Shown: one piece after another, positions 31,911 to 41,776 of the stretch | How positions within the stretch are numbered: position 1 is the stretch's first letter | How the letters are laid out: every line of letters begins with the position of its first letter | Source: Liopterus haemorrhoidalis | Lineage: Eukaryota; Arthropoda; Insecta; Coleoptera; Dytiscidae | DNA: 64,000 nucleotides | Assembly: GCA_963971575.1 (NCBI GenBank) | Contig: OZ020611.1 | Location: forward strand, 221,518,260-221,582,259 | Direction of reading: 5' to 3' | The notes under the pieces: model-generated | What the model saw: only the letters and a program-made list of their open reading frames with translations | The model's database searches: none | What the model was told of the DNA's origin: nothing | Position numbers and translations under genes: made by a program

Positions 31911-32460
31911 TTTTTATTTACAAAATATTACGAAAGCAAAACTGTGTATAATATTATATAAGTATATTCAAGAGAAGCTAGTGAATTCATTCGAAGTCTT
32001 TAGTGAATTTAAAGTCAAAAGAAAACGTGATAACGCAAGTAGTTTGTGGATTAATATGTTCGAAAATAAGAGTTAAAAGAAAAATCGACTTCTGGTTAAA
32101 GAAATGAAAAAAGTACACTCGTTCACTATGGAATTACATTGAATTTATCAAGAATTCAATAAAATGTAATTTATGCCAAAAGAAAAAACTAAAAGAGATT
32201 GGAAAGAAAACAGAAGATCAGGTCAAAATTCCTGTTAACCCAAATTTGATGATTTACTTACTTGCATTCTGGATGAAATTCAAGAAATTTTAGAAACAAA
32301 CAGAATTAAATGGGTTACCTTTATTTTTAAATTCACGAAGTTTATTGCACTATTGATAATTTTAGAAATGTTTTTCAGATTTTCCAGTTTAAAGGTAAAT
32401 GGTAAAACTGTATTGACGTGTTATTGCTACTCAGCATATTTACTATATATAATCCTTTAT
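31911..32460. other. Intergenic, no gene recognised
   Basis: AT-rich DNA. Frames present have no recognisable motif. Confidence 0.4.
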
Positions 32461-32693
32461 TTCCCCTCGACCTTTCGGTGTTTAGGGTATTTACTACAAT
32501 TACAAATCATTACTTTACATTATAATTTATTTTATTCCATTCTCTTCCCTTCCAACCATTTCTTCACCCCTCCTCATATCTTCTTTCCTTCCTCCCCATT
32601 TCCAGGTAACCTCAGCCCCCTTCCTTCCTTCCTTCCATTTCCCCCATTCTGCTTCCCACCGGGCCTCTTTCTTCCTTCCTTTACCCCTTCCTG

Positions 32694-33000
32694 TTATCCG
32701 TCCCCAATCTCAATCCTTCTTGCCTCTAATTCCCTCGCCCAGCTCTCCCCCCTTCCATCTTCGTGCAACAGGTTTAATGTGCTCCCCGACCACTCTGTCA
32801 TCTCCCTACACCTTTTCGCGAGGTGCTCGACATCTTCCTCCTCCTCCCCGCACATCCTGCACATCTTATCCTCCTGTCTCCTCCAATATCTATTTCCTCT
32901 CTCTTCATTCCCGCACCTTAGCGTCGCAATCCTCCTAACTCTCCCTCCGGACCTTCCTCTTTCTCCCCTCAAGTAGCTTAGTACCCCTAAGTTCTGACCT
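32694..33000 (-). pseudogene. ORF2 C-terminal zinc-finger fragment
   Basis: RIATLRCGNEERGNRYWRRQ is followed by CRMCGEEEEDVEHLAKRC, a C-x2-C-x7-H-x4-C finger, and ends EARRIEIGDG plus stop. A shifted frame upstream adds YKEVRT. Closely matches the copy at 62317-62544 (LRCGNEERSNRYW, CRMCREEEESLEHLTKRC). This is the conserved distal part of ORF2 found after RT in this retrotransposon group. Confidence 0.8.
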
Positions 33001-33029
33001 CCTTATATCTCCCTGCGCTCCTTGAATTG

Positions 33030-33505
33030 TTCCACCCCATTCTCCTCCCAGTCCCTCCCCATCCCGTTTCTCCTATCCTTGCGTTAAAATCCCTCCCACT
33101 ACAATCCAGTCTCCTTCCATCTCTTCTCCTAGAATTTCGTCCAATTCCCTCAGTTTCTCTTTACTTCCTCTTCTGTTGTACATTGTGACTACTCGCCACC
33201 CCTCCTTCCCTATCTTCACCCTTCTCTCAACTATCTCCTCCGCTTTCTAAGCCTCTTCTTCATCCATACACAACTCACACCTTACTCCGTGATGATACCC
33301 CCATCGCCCTTCCTTTCTTCTTTTCCTTCTTCGCCCCTTGACTTTTCCATACCCACCCTTTCGGTACTTTTTCTTCCCATACTTCCCGTTCCTTATCCTC
33401 CATCCATGTCTCCGTCAACCCTATTATCTCAAATTCCTTCAAACATTCCCAAAATTCTTCATCCTTTCCTTTAATCCCTGCTACATTCCAGAAGACTGCC
33501 TTCAC
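33030..33505 (-). pseudogene. ORF2 N-terminal APE endonuclease fragment
   Basis: Begins MKAVFWNVAGIKGKDEEFWE and continues with IIGLTETWMEDKE, matching the N-terminus of APE-like endonucleases of non-LTR elements (catalytic Asn in WNVAG, Glu in ETW). The frame breaks at 33275, but further pieces continue in other frames: VVTMYNRRGSKEKLRELDEI and then WIVVGGDFNARIGE, which holds the conserved GGDFNA motif. Sequence then jumps to the ORF2 C-terminus near 33010, so RT is absent. Non-functional. Confidence 0.8.
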
Positions 33506-33556
33506 TTCTTTCTCGTCCTCCTTCCCACCCCTTCCCTTACCGCTATGCTATCTCTT

Positions 33557-34585
33557 CTACCTCTTCCCCTCTTGCCGAAAATCCCGCGTTTCCTCCACCT
33601 CACCCCTTAACTCGTTCCACCTCTTCCATCTCCCATCTATTTGTATTTTCATATATCCCAGCTTCGCTTGTCTGCCTTTTTCCTTTTCTTCTCTCACCAT
33701 ACCCCATAGCTTTTTCTGTATCTCTCTCTCCTTCTTTGTTAGATCATCATCCACGTACAGATTCTTTCCTGTCAACCTACTTTTCTGCCTCATCAAGTCC
33801 CTTTTATCTTCCCACTTTTTCAATTTTACCAACCACATTTTCCCATCTCCTCTTCCTATCTCCTGCATTCTCCCTACTTCCATTTCTTTCCCTGTTAGCT
33901 CCTTTATCATTCTTTTAATTCCTACCTCCTTATTCTCCATATTACTCAACTCTGCCCCTCTGACTACTATATTGTTTCTCCTCGCTTCCCTTTCTCGCCT
34001 TTCATGTCCTATCTCTACCTCTTCCATCCTTTTTTCCAATTGTTTTAATTCTTCACCCTCCTGTTCCCCCGACCTCGGCTTACACTCCTTCTTTTCCATT
34101 ATTTCTAGCCTTCTTCTTGTGTCCTCCAATTCTAACTTCAGCCCCTTGATCTCTTCCGCCTGCTCTGCCTGCCTCCTACCATATTCTTCACCCATCATCC
34201 TTATTTCTTCCTTTATCTCGTCTTTATCCTTTTGCATTCTCCCCAGGATCTCCTTCAACATTCCTTCAATATGGTTCTCCTTTCTTCCCTCTCCTTCCCC
34301 CCTGCATTCTTTCTCTTCACTGATCGCTCTACTCCCAACTTTCCTCTTCATCGTCACTGGCGATCTAACTGCCTTCCTTGACTTTCTAAACTCTTCCTTT
34401 TTCTCCTTCTCCATCGCTTTCCTCATCCTGTCCGTTAGTGATCCTATACTGTCCGCTCGTGACCGCGCCTGACTCTCGTCCATTTTCCTTACTTCGGAGT
34501 CTTGCAGGTTGTCTACTTTCCCGTTGCTAGCCTCCGGTGTGTTTCCTGCTCCGATATCAATATCTATAGTATGTCTTTTGGTCAC
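33557..34585 (-). CDS. Non-LTR retrotransposon ORF1 protein
   Basis: Intact 342-codon frame starting MTKRHTIDIDIGAG. The middle (about residues 55-205) is very rich in Lys, Glu and Arg with heptad-like spacing (KEILGRMQKDKDEIKEEIRM, EEIKGLKLELEDTRRRLEIM), a probable coiled coil. The C-terminal third begins REARRNNIVVRGAE and continues with TGKEMEVGRMQEIG, WLVKLKKWEDKRDLM and KNLYVDDDLTKKEREIQKKL, the layout of L1-like ORF1 proteins (RRM-like fold plus C-terminal domain). Such proteins bind element RNA and act as chaperones during target-primed reverse transcription. No CCHC knuckles are visible. ORF2 begins 52 nt after its stop. It is the only retrotransposon frame in the window that appears undamaged. 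Confidence 0.82.
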   Translation of the reverse strand: MTKRHTIDIDIGAGNTPEASNGKVDNLQDSEVRKMDESQARSRADSIGSLTDRMRKAMEKEKKEEFRKSRKAVRSPVTMKRKVGSRAISEEKECRGEGEGRKENHIEGMLKEILGRMQKDKDEIKEEIRMMGEEYGRRQAEQAEEIKGLKLELEDTRRRLEIMEKKECKPRSGEQEGEELKQLEKRMEEVEIGHERREREARRNNIVVRGAELSNMENKEVGIKRMIKELTGKEMEVGRMQEIGRGDGKMWLVKLKKWEDKRDLMRQKSRLTGKNLYVDDDLTKKEREIQKKLWGMVREEKEKGRQAKLGYMKIQIDGRWKRWNELRGEVEETRDFRQEGKR

Positions 34586-34950
34586 TAGGTGTCACCAAAG
34601 ACTAAAACGTCTACTTGCTATTTTTTGACACACTTAACCTCTAAATATTTTACTTTATATTAGATAGAATTATAAAGGATACATTCGGCTTTCCTCCTGG
34701 ATAGCAATTCTCCACTTTCTCCACTGCTAGTCGCTTCTTCCTATCGCCTCCTCTTTTTCTTTCACTTCACTAATCTTCCAAAATTAACTTTTTCTTCACA
34801 CCTGATTTGTCACACAACTTTCGTTACTCCAACTTTTTCTCTCCATATTTACTATGGATTCTATACATATTTTATTCGATCCACTTGAATCTCAAGACAA
34901 GTTATCTTGAGACCAGTACTAACTGGCTCCATAGCATTTATATTACCAAA

Positions 34951-35815
34951 AAATTGATTTGTTAATTTTCACACATTTCACAATTTTGTAGGTTCTTAAT
35001 AAGAGTATAATCAAAAGAATGAGCAAGCGTGTAGCTGCAAACGCTAAATCGTCTGTACTTGCTATTTAACCGTTAGGCAAGGGCACGGACGTGAGTTCAA
35101 TTCCTGCTTATGTCAAAAAATTTGTGTAAAAAATATTTATACAAATAACAGATTCTGCTTAGCCGTTCGCAACCGGCTATAAACTGTAGGTGCCTTTATT
35201 TGTATGCTAAAAACTGGACGTAATACTGACCATATTACTCCTGAATGTACATAGATTGAAAACATGGTCATGAAAGCTGGAAACAGGAGGCCTAGGCTCA
35301 CCTCGAGCTGTCGCGCCAATGATGATGATGATAGTCAACAGAATTCTATATGTATAGGATATTTTTTATAGAATATTTTTTCTATAATCACATCAAAATC
35401 AACAATTTTTTCATTCGTTATTTGAGTATTTAGAGCTTACATTTAATTTTTTAAACAAAATTTAAATAATTGGAAAAAATTTCGTCACAATAAAATTTAA
35501 TTTAAAAAATCCCACCAAATTTTTCTGCATTTGCTTATCAGCAATATATTCCAAAACCGAAATCTGATTAAAATTTTGTCTCCTGATCAAACCAATGTAC
35601 ATTACTTATAATCTTTTCAGATTTTTAGTTTAGCCCCTGGCGTAAAAAGGGGCGGGACAAGAACATTTTTGGCACATTTTTGACTAAAATCGTCTTAAAA
35701 GAAACGAATTTAAAAAAAACTACTTTTCGTTCCTTAATCTACGGTTTAAGAACTTTCTCTTGATACCGCACAATAAATTTTAAAAAAATAATTCTTTTTA
35801 GAAAGTATATTTAAT
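34951..35815 (-). mobile_element. S-family element 6, with nested SINE
   Basis: Minus strand. The 3' tip region is near 34951, with TTAATTTTCACACATTTCAC and TTTTGTAGGTTCTTAATAAG, followed by a tRNA-like SINE (35021-35333). The S body then resumes (CCAATGTACATTACTTATAA; TTCCTTAATCTACG) to about 35815. The 5' end is missing. Confidence 0.7.
35021..35333 (+). mobile_element. tRNA-derived SINE
   Basis: The 5' part holds TAGCTGCAAACGCTAAATCG (A-box-like) and GAGTTCAATTCCTG (B-box-like, 35093-35106), about 65 bp apart. A unique body (CCGTTCGCAACCGGCTATAA) follows, ending in AATGATGATGATGAT, a short-repeat tail typical of SINEs that borrow a LINE 3' end. It interrupts S element 6. Confidence 0.65.
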
Positions 35816-35898
35816 GTAAAGTAAATGCACAAAATAATAATAATAATAATTTATTTATTACTGTAGTTTACATAGGTACGATACATCGCTAGGATTTT

Positions 35899-36620
35899 TA
35901 CCGACCACCAACATATATAAGGGAGGTATTGTGATCATACCGATTTTGACATTTCGAGATTTCGATGGATCTCCACGAATTAAGGTCCCTACATAACGTT
36001 TTGACTATTTTTAGCATGATTTCTGTCAGTCCGTCTGTCCATCTGTCCGTCTGTCCGTCTGTCCGTCTGTCCGTCTGTCCGTCTGTCCGTCTGTCCGTCT
36101 GTCCGTCTGTCCGTCTGTCCGTCTGTCCGTCTGTCCGTCTGTCCGTCCGTCCGTCCGTCCGTCCGTCCGTCCGTCCGTCCGTCCGTCCGTCCGTCCGTCC
36201 GTCCGTCCGTCCGTCCGTCCGTCCGTCCGTCTGTCCGTCTGTCCGTCTGTCCGTCTGTCCGTCTGTCCGTCTGTCCGTCTGTCCGTCTGTCCGAAATGGG
36301 AGTTTACTCGTGTCGATTTTAAGATTTTTGTGAATATTTCACAACAGACAAATATTTCGAAAAAAATTATTGAATAATAGTAGCTATAAAAGCAATAACT
36401 AACAACTCTTATTTGAGACATTTTTTGATAAAACGAAAAAATGTTGAAAAATGTTTCGAAATTTTTTCTAATTTTTCATATTTGTATGTAGCGTTTCAAT
36501 GGTCATTCCAAATACTATCTCTGTTAGAAAATATTAGGCCAAGTTATTTCTACTCTGCTGCTAGAATGTATTTTATACAAGTACTTTGTGATGGCGGTCG
36601 GTTCTGTGGTGGCCAAAGCT
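35899..36620 (+). mobile_element. R-family element 3, expanded (GTCY)n
   Basis: 5' end ACCGACCACCAACATATATA after T5. It has the conserved GATCATACCGATTTTGACAT block, then a ~270-bp GTCC/GTCT array (36026-36294). The 3' subterminal repeat GATGGCGGTCGGT precedes hairpin CTGTGGTGGCCAAAG. The stretch that normally follows the array is shortened to AAATGGGAGTTTAC, so the array expanded at the expense of, or together with loss of, neighbouring sequence. Confidence 0.88.
36026..36294. repeat. (GTCTGTCC)n / (GTCC)n microsatellite
   Basis: Outer blocks of alternating GTCT and GTCC enclose a central pure (GTCC)n block (about 36141-36232). The long frames it creates on both strands are artefacts. Confidence 0.97.
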
Positions 36621-36639
36621 AATTTTTTAATTTATATTT

Positions 36640-36862
36640 TCTTATGACGTAATTTTCGCAATTATTTTAATTTAGTTTAAACAAATTATTATATTAAATG
36701 GAAGCTCGTAGTACTCAAATATCGAATAAAAATGATCTACAAAAATCTGTTAATTTTGTTGTGATCATAGAAAAAAAAAATCCAGCATTCGGCTGACTTC
36801 TTACACTTATTAAATGCCTACAAAACTCTGAAATGTGTGAAAATTCACACTACACAAAAAAA
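36640..36862 (+). repeat. S-family 3' fragment (copy 7)
   Basis: AATGGAAGCTCGTAGTACTC, then GCCTACAAAACTCTGAAATG, hairpin GTGTGAAAATTCACAC and CTACACA before A8. It starts just after R element 3. Confidence 0.75.
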
Positions 36863-37726
36863 AATCGTTTCGAGGGAACGCTATGTGCGTTTCCTCATTT
36901 ATACATCTGTACATATAAATGTATGTATGTTCCCTCAAAATAAATTGAAGATCGTCGCGGTGGTGTATAATACTCTTCAAATGTTATGTGAACCAACAGA
37001 ATAATATCTTCTTACGCAAGCTACTTAATTCTGCAAACGTACAGTTCCTATTTTGTTGAATCGTTTTGTATATAAAGAAATAAAAATTGAATGAGAATCT
37101 TATTATATGCCCTGGGTACGGTTTTTTTCACGTAAAAAACATCAATTCAATATAGCAATACAATAATCACATGTTTATATTCTTTGTTTGTGCAGAGATT
37201 TTCCATTTTATCTCCCATAGAAAGCACCGTTAGAAATTCTTTGTTGTTTATCCAATCGGCATTCGTGTGTTTGAATGCATGCCCACTTATAAGCTTATCG
37301 TATTTGACCTGCAAGTATAAACGCAAACATAACAAAATAAATTCCAGAAAATTATCTCTCTAAACAAACAAATTGTTGCTAACTGTGCAAATACAGTCTC
37401 TTTGAATTAATTCCCGTGCATTTTGCTCGGTAAATTAAAATTTTTAGAGGAATTAAACTATCTAATTACTGTGTAAAAAAACGTAATTGCTAGTGTTTAT
37501 GTCGCGAAACGTGCAAAAAGCCACACCATGTTCGTGTCACTAAATCACATGCATGCTGCACACCAGTGGTACTTAAAATTTATCTTAGTTTTCTTGTTGT
37601 AAAGACATTTAAATAGCCAACTGGTGCAATGTGGTGCTAATGCACTAACTAGCATTGTTACAAAAATATCGGTATCTTTAGAGATGAATGTAATACAGGG
37701 CTACGTCCATTTTCATAATCATTTTT
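36863..37726. other. Intergenic, no gene recognised
   Basis: A palindromic TACATCTGTACATATAAATGTATGTATGT patch lies at about 36902-36930. Frames have chance composition. Confidence 0.4.
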
Positions 37727-37766
37727 AGGGATTTGTAGATATGACCACCCCAAAAAACCCTTATAA

Positions 37767-38141
37767 AAGGCGTATCACACTAGAACGCTATCCAAGTCTT
37801 ATTTTTGTAGGTTTTTTTTTCAGGATTCAAGTCTTCAGGTCTTGAGATATCACACGGTATTTGAATATTAGTTAAGACTTGGAAATTGTTTGTTTACCAT
37901 GCGCACATCGTGAAATTATGACAGTTGACAGTTATATTTTGACATAAACAAAAGACAAGCACGCGTCAGCTGTAAGACCTGGGTAAAAAGACCGAGAAAT
38001 TGTATCCTGTTTCATTTGCCTGGTCTTCAAAACCTAGGTTTTTTTTTTCATACTATCACACGCACAAGACTTCGATTCGAATGCAAAGACTTTAATTTTC
38101 CAAGTTTAGACTTGAATAATAACTCTAGTGTGATAAGGCCT
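37767..38141. mobile_element. 375-bp Harbinger-like MITE nested in S element 8
   Basis: Ends AAGGCGTATCACACTAGA and (reverse complement) AGGCCTTATCACACTAGA, flanked by TAA (37764-37766 and 38142-38144). Other S copies read CCCTTATAACGTCAC or CCCTTATAACTTCAC uninterrupted at this point (for example 14531-14545 and 27655-27669), giving the empty site. No coding capacity. Confidence 0.9.
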
Positions 38142-38155
38142 TAACGTCACTCATG

Positions 38156-38189
38156 TGTCTGTCTGTCTGTCTGTCTATCTGTCTGTCTT

Positions 38190-38250
<61 letters not shown>
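38156..38250. repeat. (GTCT)n microsatellite of S element 8
   Basis: About 95 bp of (GTCT)n with a few ATCT/TTCT/GTTT interruptions, in the standard position of the GTCY block within family S. Confidence 0.9.
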
Positions 38251-39022
38251 ACGGTAGAAATTATAACCAAACGGCTTAACATAGAAACTTGAAATTTAGC
38301 ATGGTTATAAAACTGTTTGACCCACATCTAAGAAAAATACTGAGAGATAAAAAACACATCTCGAGATAAATATAAACAAATATGTATTTAATAAAAAGAT
38401 AAATATTGTTTTTAAATTTTGAGTGGCATATCAAAGGAAACCTCTTAATCCACTGTTCCACATACACATTATTATTTTGGAAAAATCTATTTTTTTTGTG
38501 TGATTTTCAGCAAAAAGGTGTCAAAATCTTTTGTGCCCTACCTTATCTCCCAGAGGGGCTGATCTAAAAAACTGAAAAAAATCTCCATAATGAACACTGA
38601 TGGGAACCGGAATGTTGATTTTTTTCTAGTTGATAATAAAATATATTTAAAAAAAATATTTTGTGGAATCAGAAGAAAGCTCTTAAGACGTAGATTAAGG
38701 AACGATAAATAGTTTTTTGTAATTCGTTGTTTTTACAGCGATTTTAGCTAAAAAAATTCTTGTCCCGCATCCTTTTACCCAAAGATGTTAAACTAGAAAT
38801 CTGACAAAATTATAAGTAACGTACATTGATTTGAGCCGGAAACCGACGAGACGAGAATTTTTGATCAGAATGTGTTTTTGAAAAATATTGCAATTTTTGT
38901 GTTTTTATGAAAATTTATTATTTTTTTAATTTATGGCTATTAATGTTTTGGATTTTTTGTATTTATAGCTAAATAGAGCCTGTCTTTTTTTTATATTAAA
39001 AAAAATATGTTTATTCTTTTTT

Positions 39023-39986
39023 AGGGTTTTGTCTGTTTGTCTGTCTGTTCGGTAAAAATTGTAGCCAAACGGCTAAACCTAGAGAGTTGAAATTTAGCAT
39101 GCTTATACAACTCTTTGACCCGCACATAGGAAAAATACCAAAACATCTAAAAAACATATACCCCTAAAAATATAAACAAATATGTGCTCATCAAAAAAAA
39201 AAATATATATATTTTTTAAATTCTGAGTAGGGTATCAATTAACGACCAAAATTTTATTTTTGCAAAATAAATTATTTTGATGCGATTTTTCCCAAAATTG
39301 TGCAATAAAAATTTTGTCCCACACCCTGTAGCCCAGATGGTTTAAACTTAAAATCTGAAAAAAATCTAAGTAATGTACATTGGTGTGAACCTGAATAGTA
39401 CAACAGGAATTTTTGATCAGATTATGTTTTCGGAAAATAACGCATTTTTTGTGTTTCTAACTAAAATATGTTAAATATTTAATTCGCTATGTAACACACC
39501 AGATCAGTAGCTCTAGTAGCGTAGTTCGTTTTGTCGTGCGCCTTGTAATTTGCAAACTAGAGTTCGAATCCTGTTAATTTTATTTTTTCTGTTTTTTTTT
39601 TGCATTTTTATTTTGTTTAAATTATTTTGTCAAAATTCTAATTATATTTTGGTAAATGTTGCATTTAATTTTTAAAAGCGAAAATTTAATAACCAATGGG
39701 AAGCATTGAAATTATAATTTAATTCTATGTTTGACGAAATCAGAGGGCTTATGATTTAAGCAACCAATGGAAGCCAAAAAATTTCAAAATCTTAATGAAA
39801 CTTGCTTCATAAAAAAAAAAAAATGCACATATTTAGAAACTTAAATAATGGTAATAGGCATTCGAATTAAAATTCATAAAAAAATATTTTGACATAAAAT
39901 TTGTTTTTGCATCCCAAATAATCATCATTCAGTTACTAAATACCTGCAAAACCCAGAAATGTGTGAAAATTCACACTTCACATCAA
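39023..39986 (+). mobile_element. S-family element 9, 964 bp, complete, tRNA-like subtype
   Basis: 5' AGGGTTTTGTCTGTTTG after T6, with a short (GTCT)n and the GTAGCCAAACGGCTAAACC block. A tRNA-like segment lies at 39505-39573. The 3' subterminal repeat is TACCTGCAAAACCCA (39941-39955), then hairpin GTGTGAAAATTCACAC (39961-39976) and tip CTTCACATCAA before T6. It lies inside S element 8, which defines both boundaries. Noncoding. Confidence 0.88.
39505..39573 (+). other. tRNA-like segment within S element 9
   Basis: TAGCTCTAGTAGCGTAG resembles an A-box and AGAGTTCGAATCCTG is a good B-box. Spacing is tRNA-like, but acceptor and anticodon stems do not pair convincingly. The flanking sequence matches S elements 2 and 11 more closely than the tRNA-like part does. 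Confidence 0.6.
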
Positions 39987-40364
39987 TTTTTTAACCGTTC
40001 CGAACCGAGTTACACGCACCATAGCACACTACACTATACACTGTAGAGTGTAGTGTTGGAGTGTTCAGTTATTTTATTATACTATTACACACTGAGATTT
40101 AACTTAATGTTTGAATGACTTTAGATTTTTGTTTTCAAGGTATCAAAGAGGAATACATATATCGTTAGACACAATTGTTAAATTAAATCGTTTAATATAT
40201 TTTTGTGATCATTTGTACCCCTTCCCTTTTATATAAAAATTCAGTCCGAATAATGTAAAGAAGCGAATAATGTGATAACCCTGAAGAATTTGATTTCGGA
40301 ACTGAATAAAGGCCCTAGTCAGGAACCTTTAAAAAAATAATGAATATAGATGAGAAACAACCAT

Positions 40365-40640
40365 TTAAGAAATATAAAAGAAGATACAAGAATAACGACT
40401 AAAAATAGAAGAGGAGAAATAGTAGTTACACGATTTAGAATATGACAAACAAATACAACACACACAAATATATATTACAAAAAATTCCACACATAATTCA
40501 TGAAATATGCAGTAAACAATTAAAACTACAACATTTAATATCAGAATGTATAAAATAAAATAAATAATGCGCAAAATACAATGTAATACAAAACATAATA
40601 ACGATCTATCCGAGAACAATACACATATCATCATAAAATA
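40365..40640 (+). pseudogene. Possible I/jockey-type ORF2 C-terminal relic
   Basis: A plus-strand frame reads NTHKYILQKIPHIIHEICSK then LKLQHLISECIK. This resembles the THxxLL...PP.C..C...LTVQHIL.EC finger seen after RNase H in I-group elements, with the first Cys lost. Frequent stops around it. Weak evidence. Confidence 0.3.
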
Positions 40641-40849
40641 CAAATAGGTAATAAGAAACATAATAAAACAAAACTGATATAACCGATATAAATTAGTACA
40701 AATATATTGCTGAATAGTTATGGGTAATAATTTGTTGTATGATGTTATATAACGAATAATGTAATGTGTTAATTGACACAAATGACTAACTGGTTGAAGT
40801 GCTTTATTTATACGCAGAGCACTAGGAAATTTTTGTCGTACAACTTTAT

Positions 40850-41460
40850 TCTACAAAAATTTTCAAAAACTTTCCATGACGCTCTATACACTTAGGCATT
40901 CGTCGAAACCAGTTATCAAAAAACAAAGTCGAATATCTCCATCGGCACAGAATCACTTGGTTTCTTCTTAGTGGCTAACAACTGGCGTTATTTCCAAACG
41001 GTGTCATTTTTGACCCTGTTCATTTGGGAACAATCCAAAATCAAATGGCGAAAGACCTGGACAATACAGAGGATGTTGTTATCCTGAACTTCCCAAAAAA
41101 TCTAATGCAACATGAACTCGTTATGGCGGTACATTATCATGATGAAAGAACCAAGTGAGCCCAAAGAATACAAATCTTACTAAAATGCTTATCATACAAA
41201 ATTTGATGTAAAGCTGCTACATTAATTTTGAGCTATATGACTATTTTGTTTGATTAATTGTTTAACAGCAGCTACATTTTCTTAAATTACCACTTTTGCA
41301 GGTCGCCTAGTACTAGAATCATCTAATTCAAAATTACTACGTTGAAGAATTTTATATCACCATTCAATTGTATTTAAATATGGATAATTATCATTGCATT
41401 TCTTCTTCACACTTCATTTCTTCACACACCAATCATTACTTCATTTGCTCTTTAGTTGTT
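40850..41460 (-). pseudogene. Mariner transposase pseudogene
   Basis: Minus strand, multiple stops and shifts. In order it shows ELDDSSTRRPAKVV (linker region), ENVAAVKQLIKQNSHIAQN, SFIMIMYRHNEF (remnant of HHDNAPxH), and a C-terminal DNWFRRMPKCIERHGKFLKI. These match mariner elements with the SGRP linker and W..RM.KCI...G.YF tail. Catalytic aspartates cannot be read intact. Confidence 0.65.
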
Positions 41461-41469
41461 AAACTAGCT

Positions 41470-41762
41470 TTAAAATTACACAAAATTATTATCCAATAAT
41501 CTCATCTCGACATGAATAACATTTTCTGTTTTGTTAAACAAAATCTGAACACTGACTGAAAATAAAATTGTAACTGTCTTTATATAAAACATTCATGTTT
41601 AGATTGGTATAAACTCGATTATTTAGTTTATATTAGCTTGGTTTGCGGATGAAGTCTCTAATAAGGTACGAACAGTTAATAAATAAGTTTATGAACAGAT
41701 TTCTGGAAACGTGCTAGATATTCTAGTCACCGCAAATGCTAAATTTGGCTGACTGATAAGAT
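41470..41762. other. Intergenic, no gene recognised
   Basis: Short AT-rich spacer between mariner and RT relics. Nothing recognised. Confidence 0.35.
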
Positions 41763-41776
41763 TGTAATCACGGTGT

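Larger units (their letters stand above)
32461..34870 (-). mobile_element. APE-type non-LTR retrotransposon, RT domain deleted
   Basis: Minus strand, 5' to 3': a 5' untranslated region (about 34870-34586), intact ORF1 (34585-33557), the start of ORF2 with endonuclease (33505 to about 33030), then directly the C-terminal finger region (about 33000-32694). A 3' untranslated region ends AGGGGAAATAAAGGATTATA at about 32461. The reverse transcriptase and everything between EN and the C-terminus are missing, about 2 kb by comparison with the usual ORF2 length. The same 3' end recurs at 61935. Purine-rich coding strand, so the plus strand gives many Pro/Ser/Leu shadow frames. Confidence 0.85.
37727..40170 (+). 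mobile_element. S-family element 8, carrying two nested elements
   Basis: 5' end AGGGATTTGTAGATATGACC after T5. After the nested MITE (37767-38141) it resumes with CGTCACTCATGTGTCTGTCT, (GTCT)n and the CCAAACGGCTTAAC block. Internal ~240-bp units follow. S element 9 (39023-39986) interrupts it between TATTCTTTTTT and AACCGTTCCGAACCGAG. After that, the body continues to about 40170 (TTTTCAAGGTATCAAAGAGG). The 3' end is not found. Confidence 0.8.

Noticed and set aside
32353..34472. Several plus-strand Pro/Ser/Leu-rich frames (and similar ones at 62068-62789)
   Set aside because: Antisense shadows of purine-rich retrotransposon ORFs read on the minus strand.
36026..36421. Long frames encoding RTDG or SVRP repeats on both strands
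   Set aside because: Pure translation of the GTCC/GTCT microsatellite; no independent coding evidence.
39505..39573. Functional tRNA gene
   Set aside because: Box motifs are present but acceptor and anticodon stems do not pair; embedded in a repeated element.
40365..40781. 138-codon minus-strand hydrophobic frame
   Set aside because: Made of AT-rich DNA, no membrane-protein logic; the plus strand shows a faint retrotransposon similarity instead.
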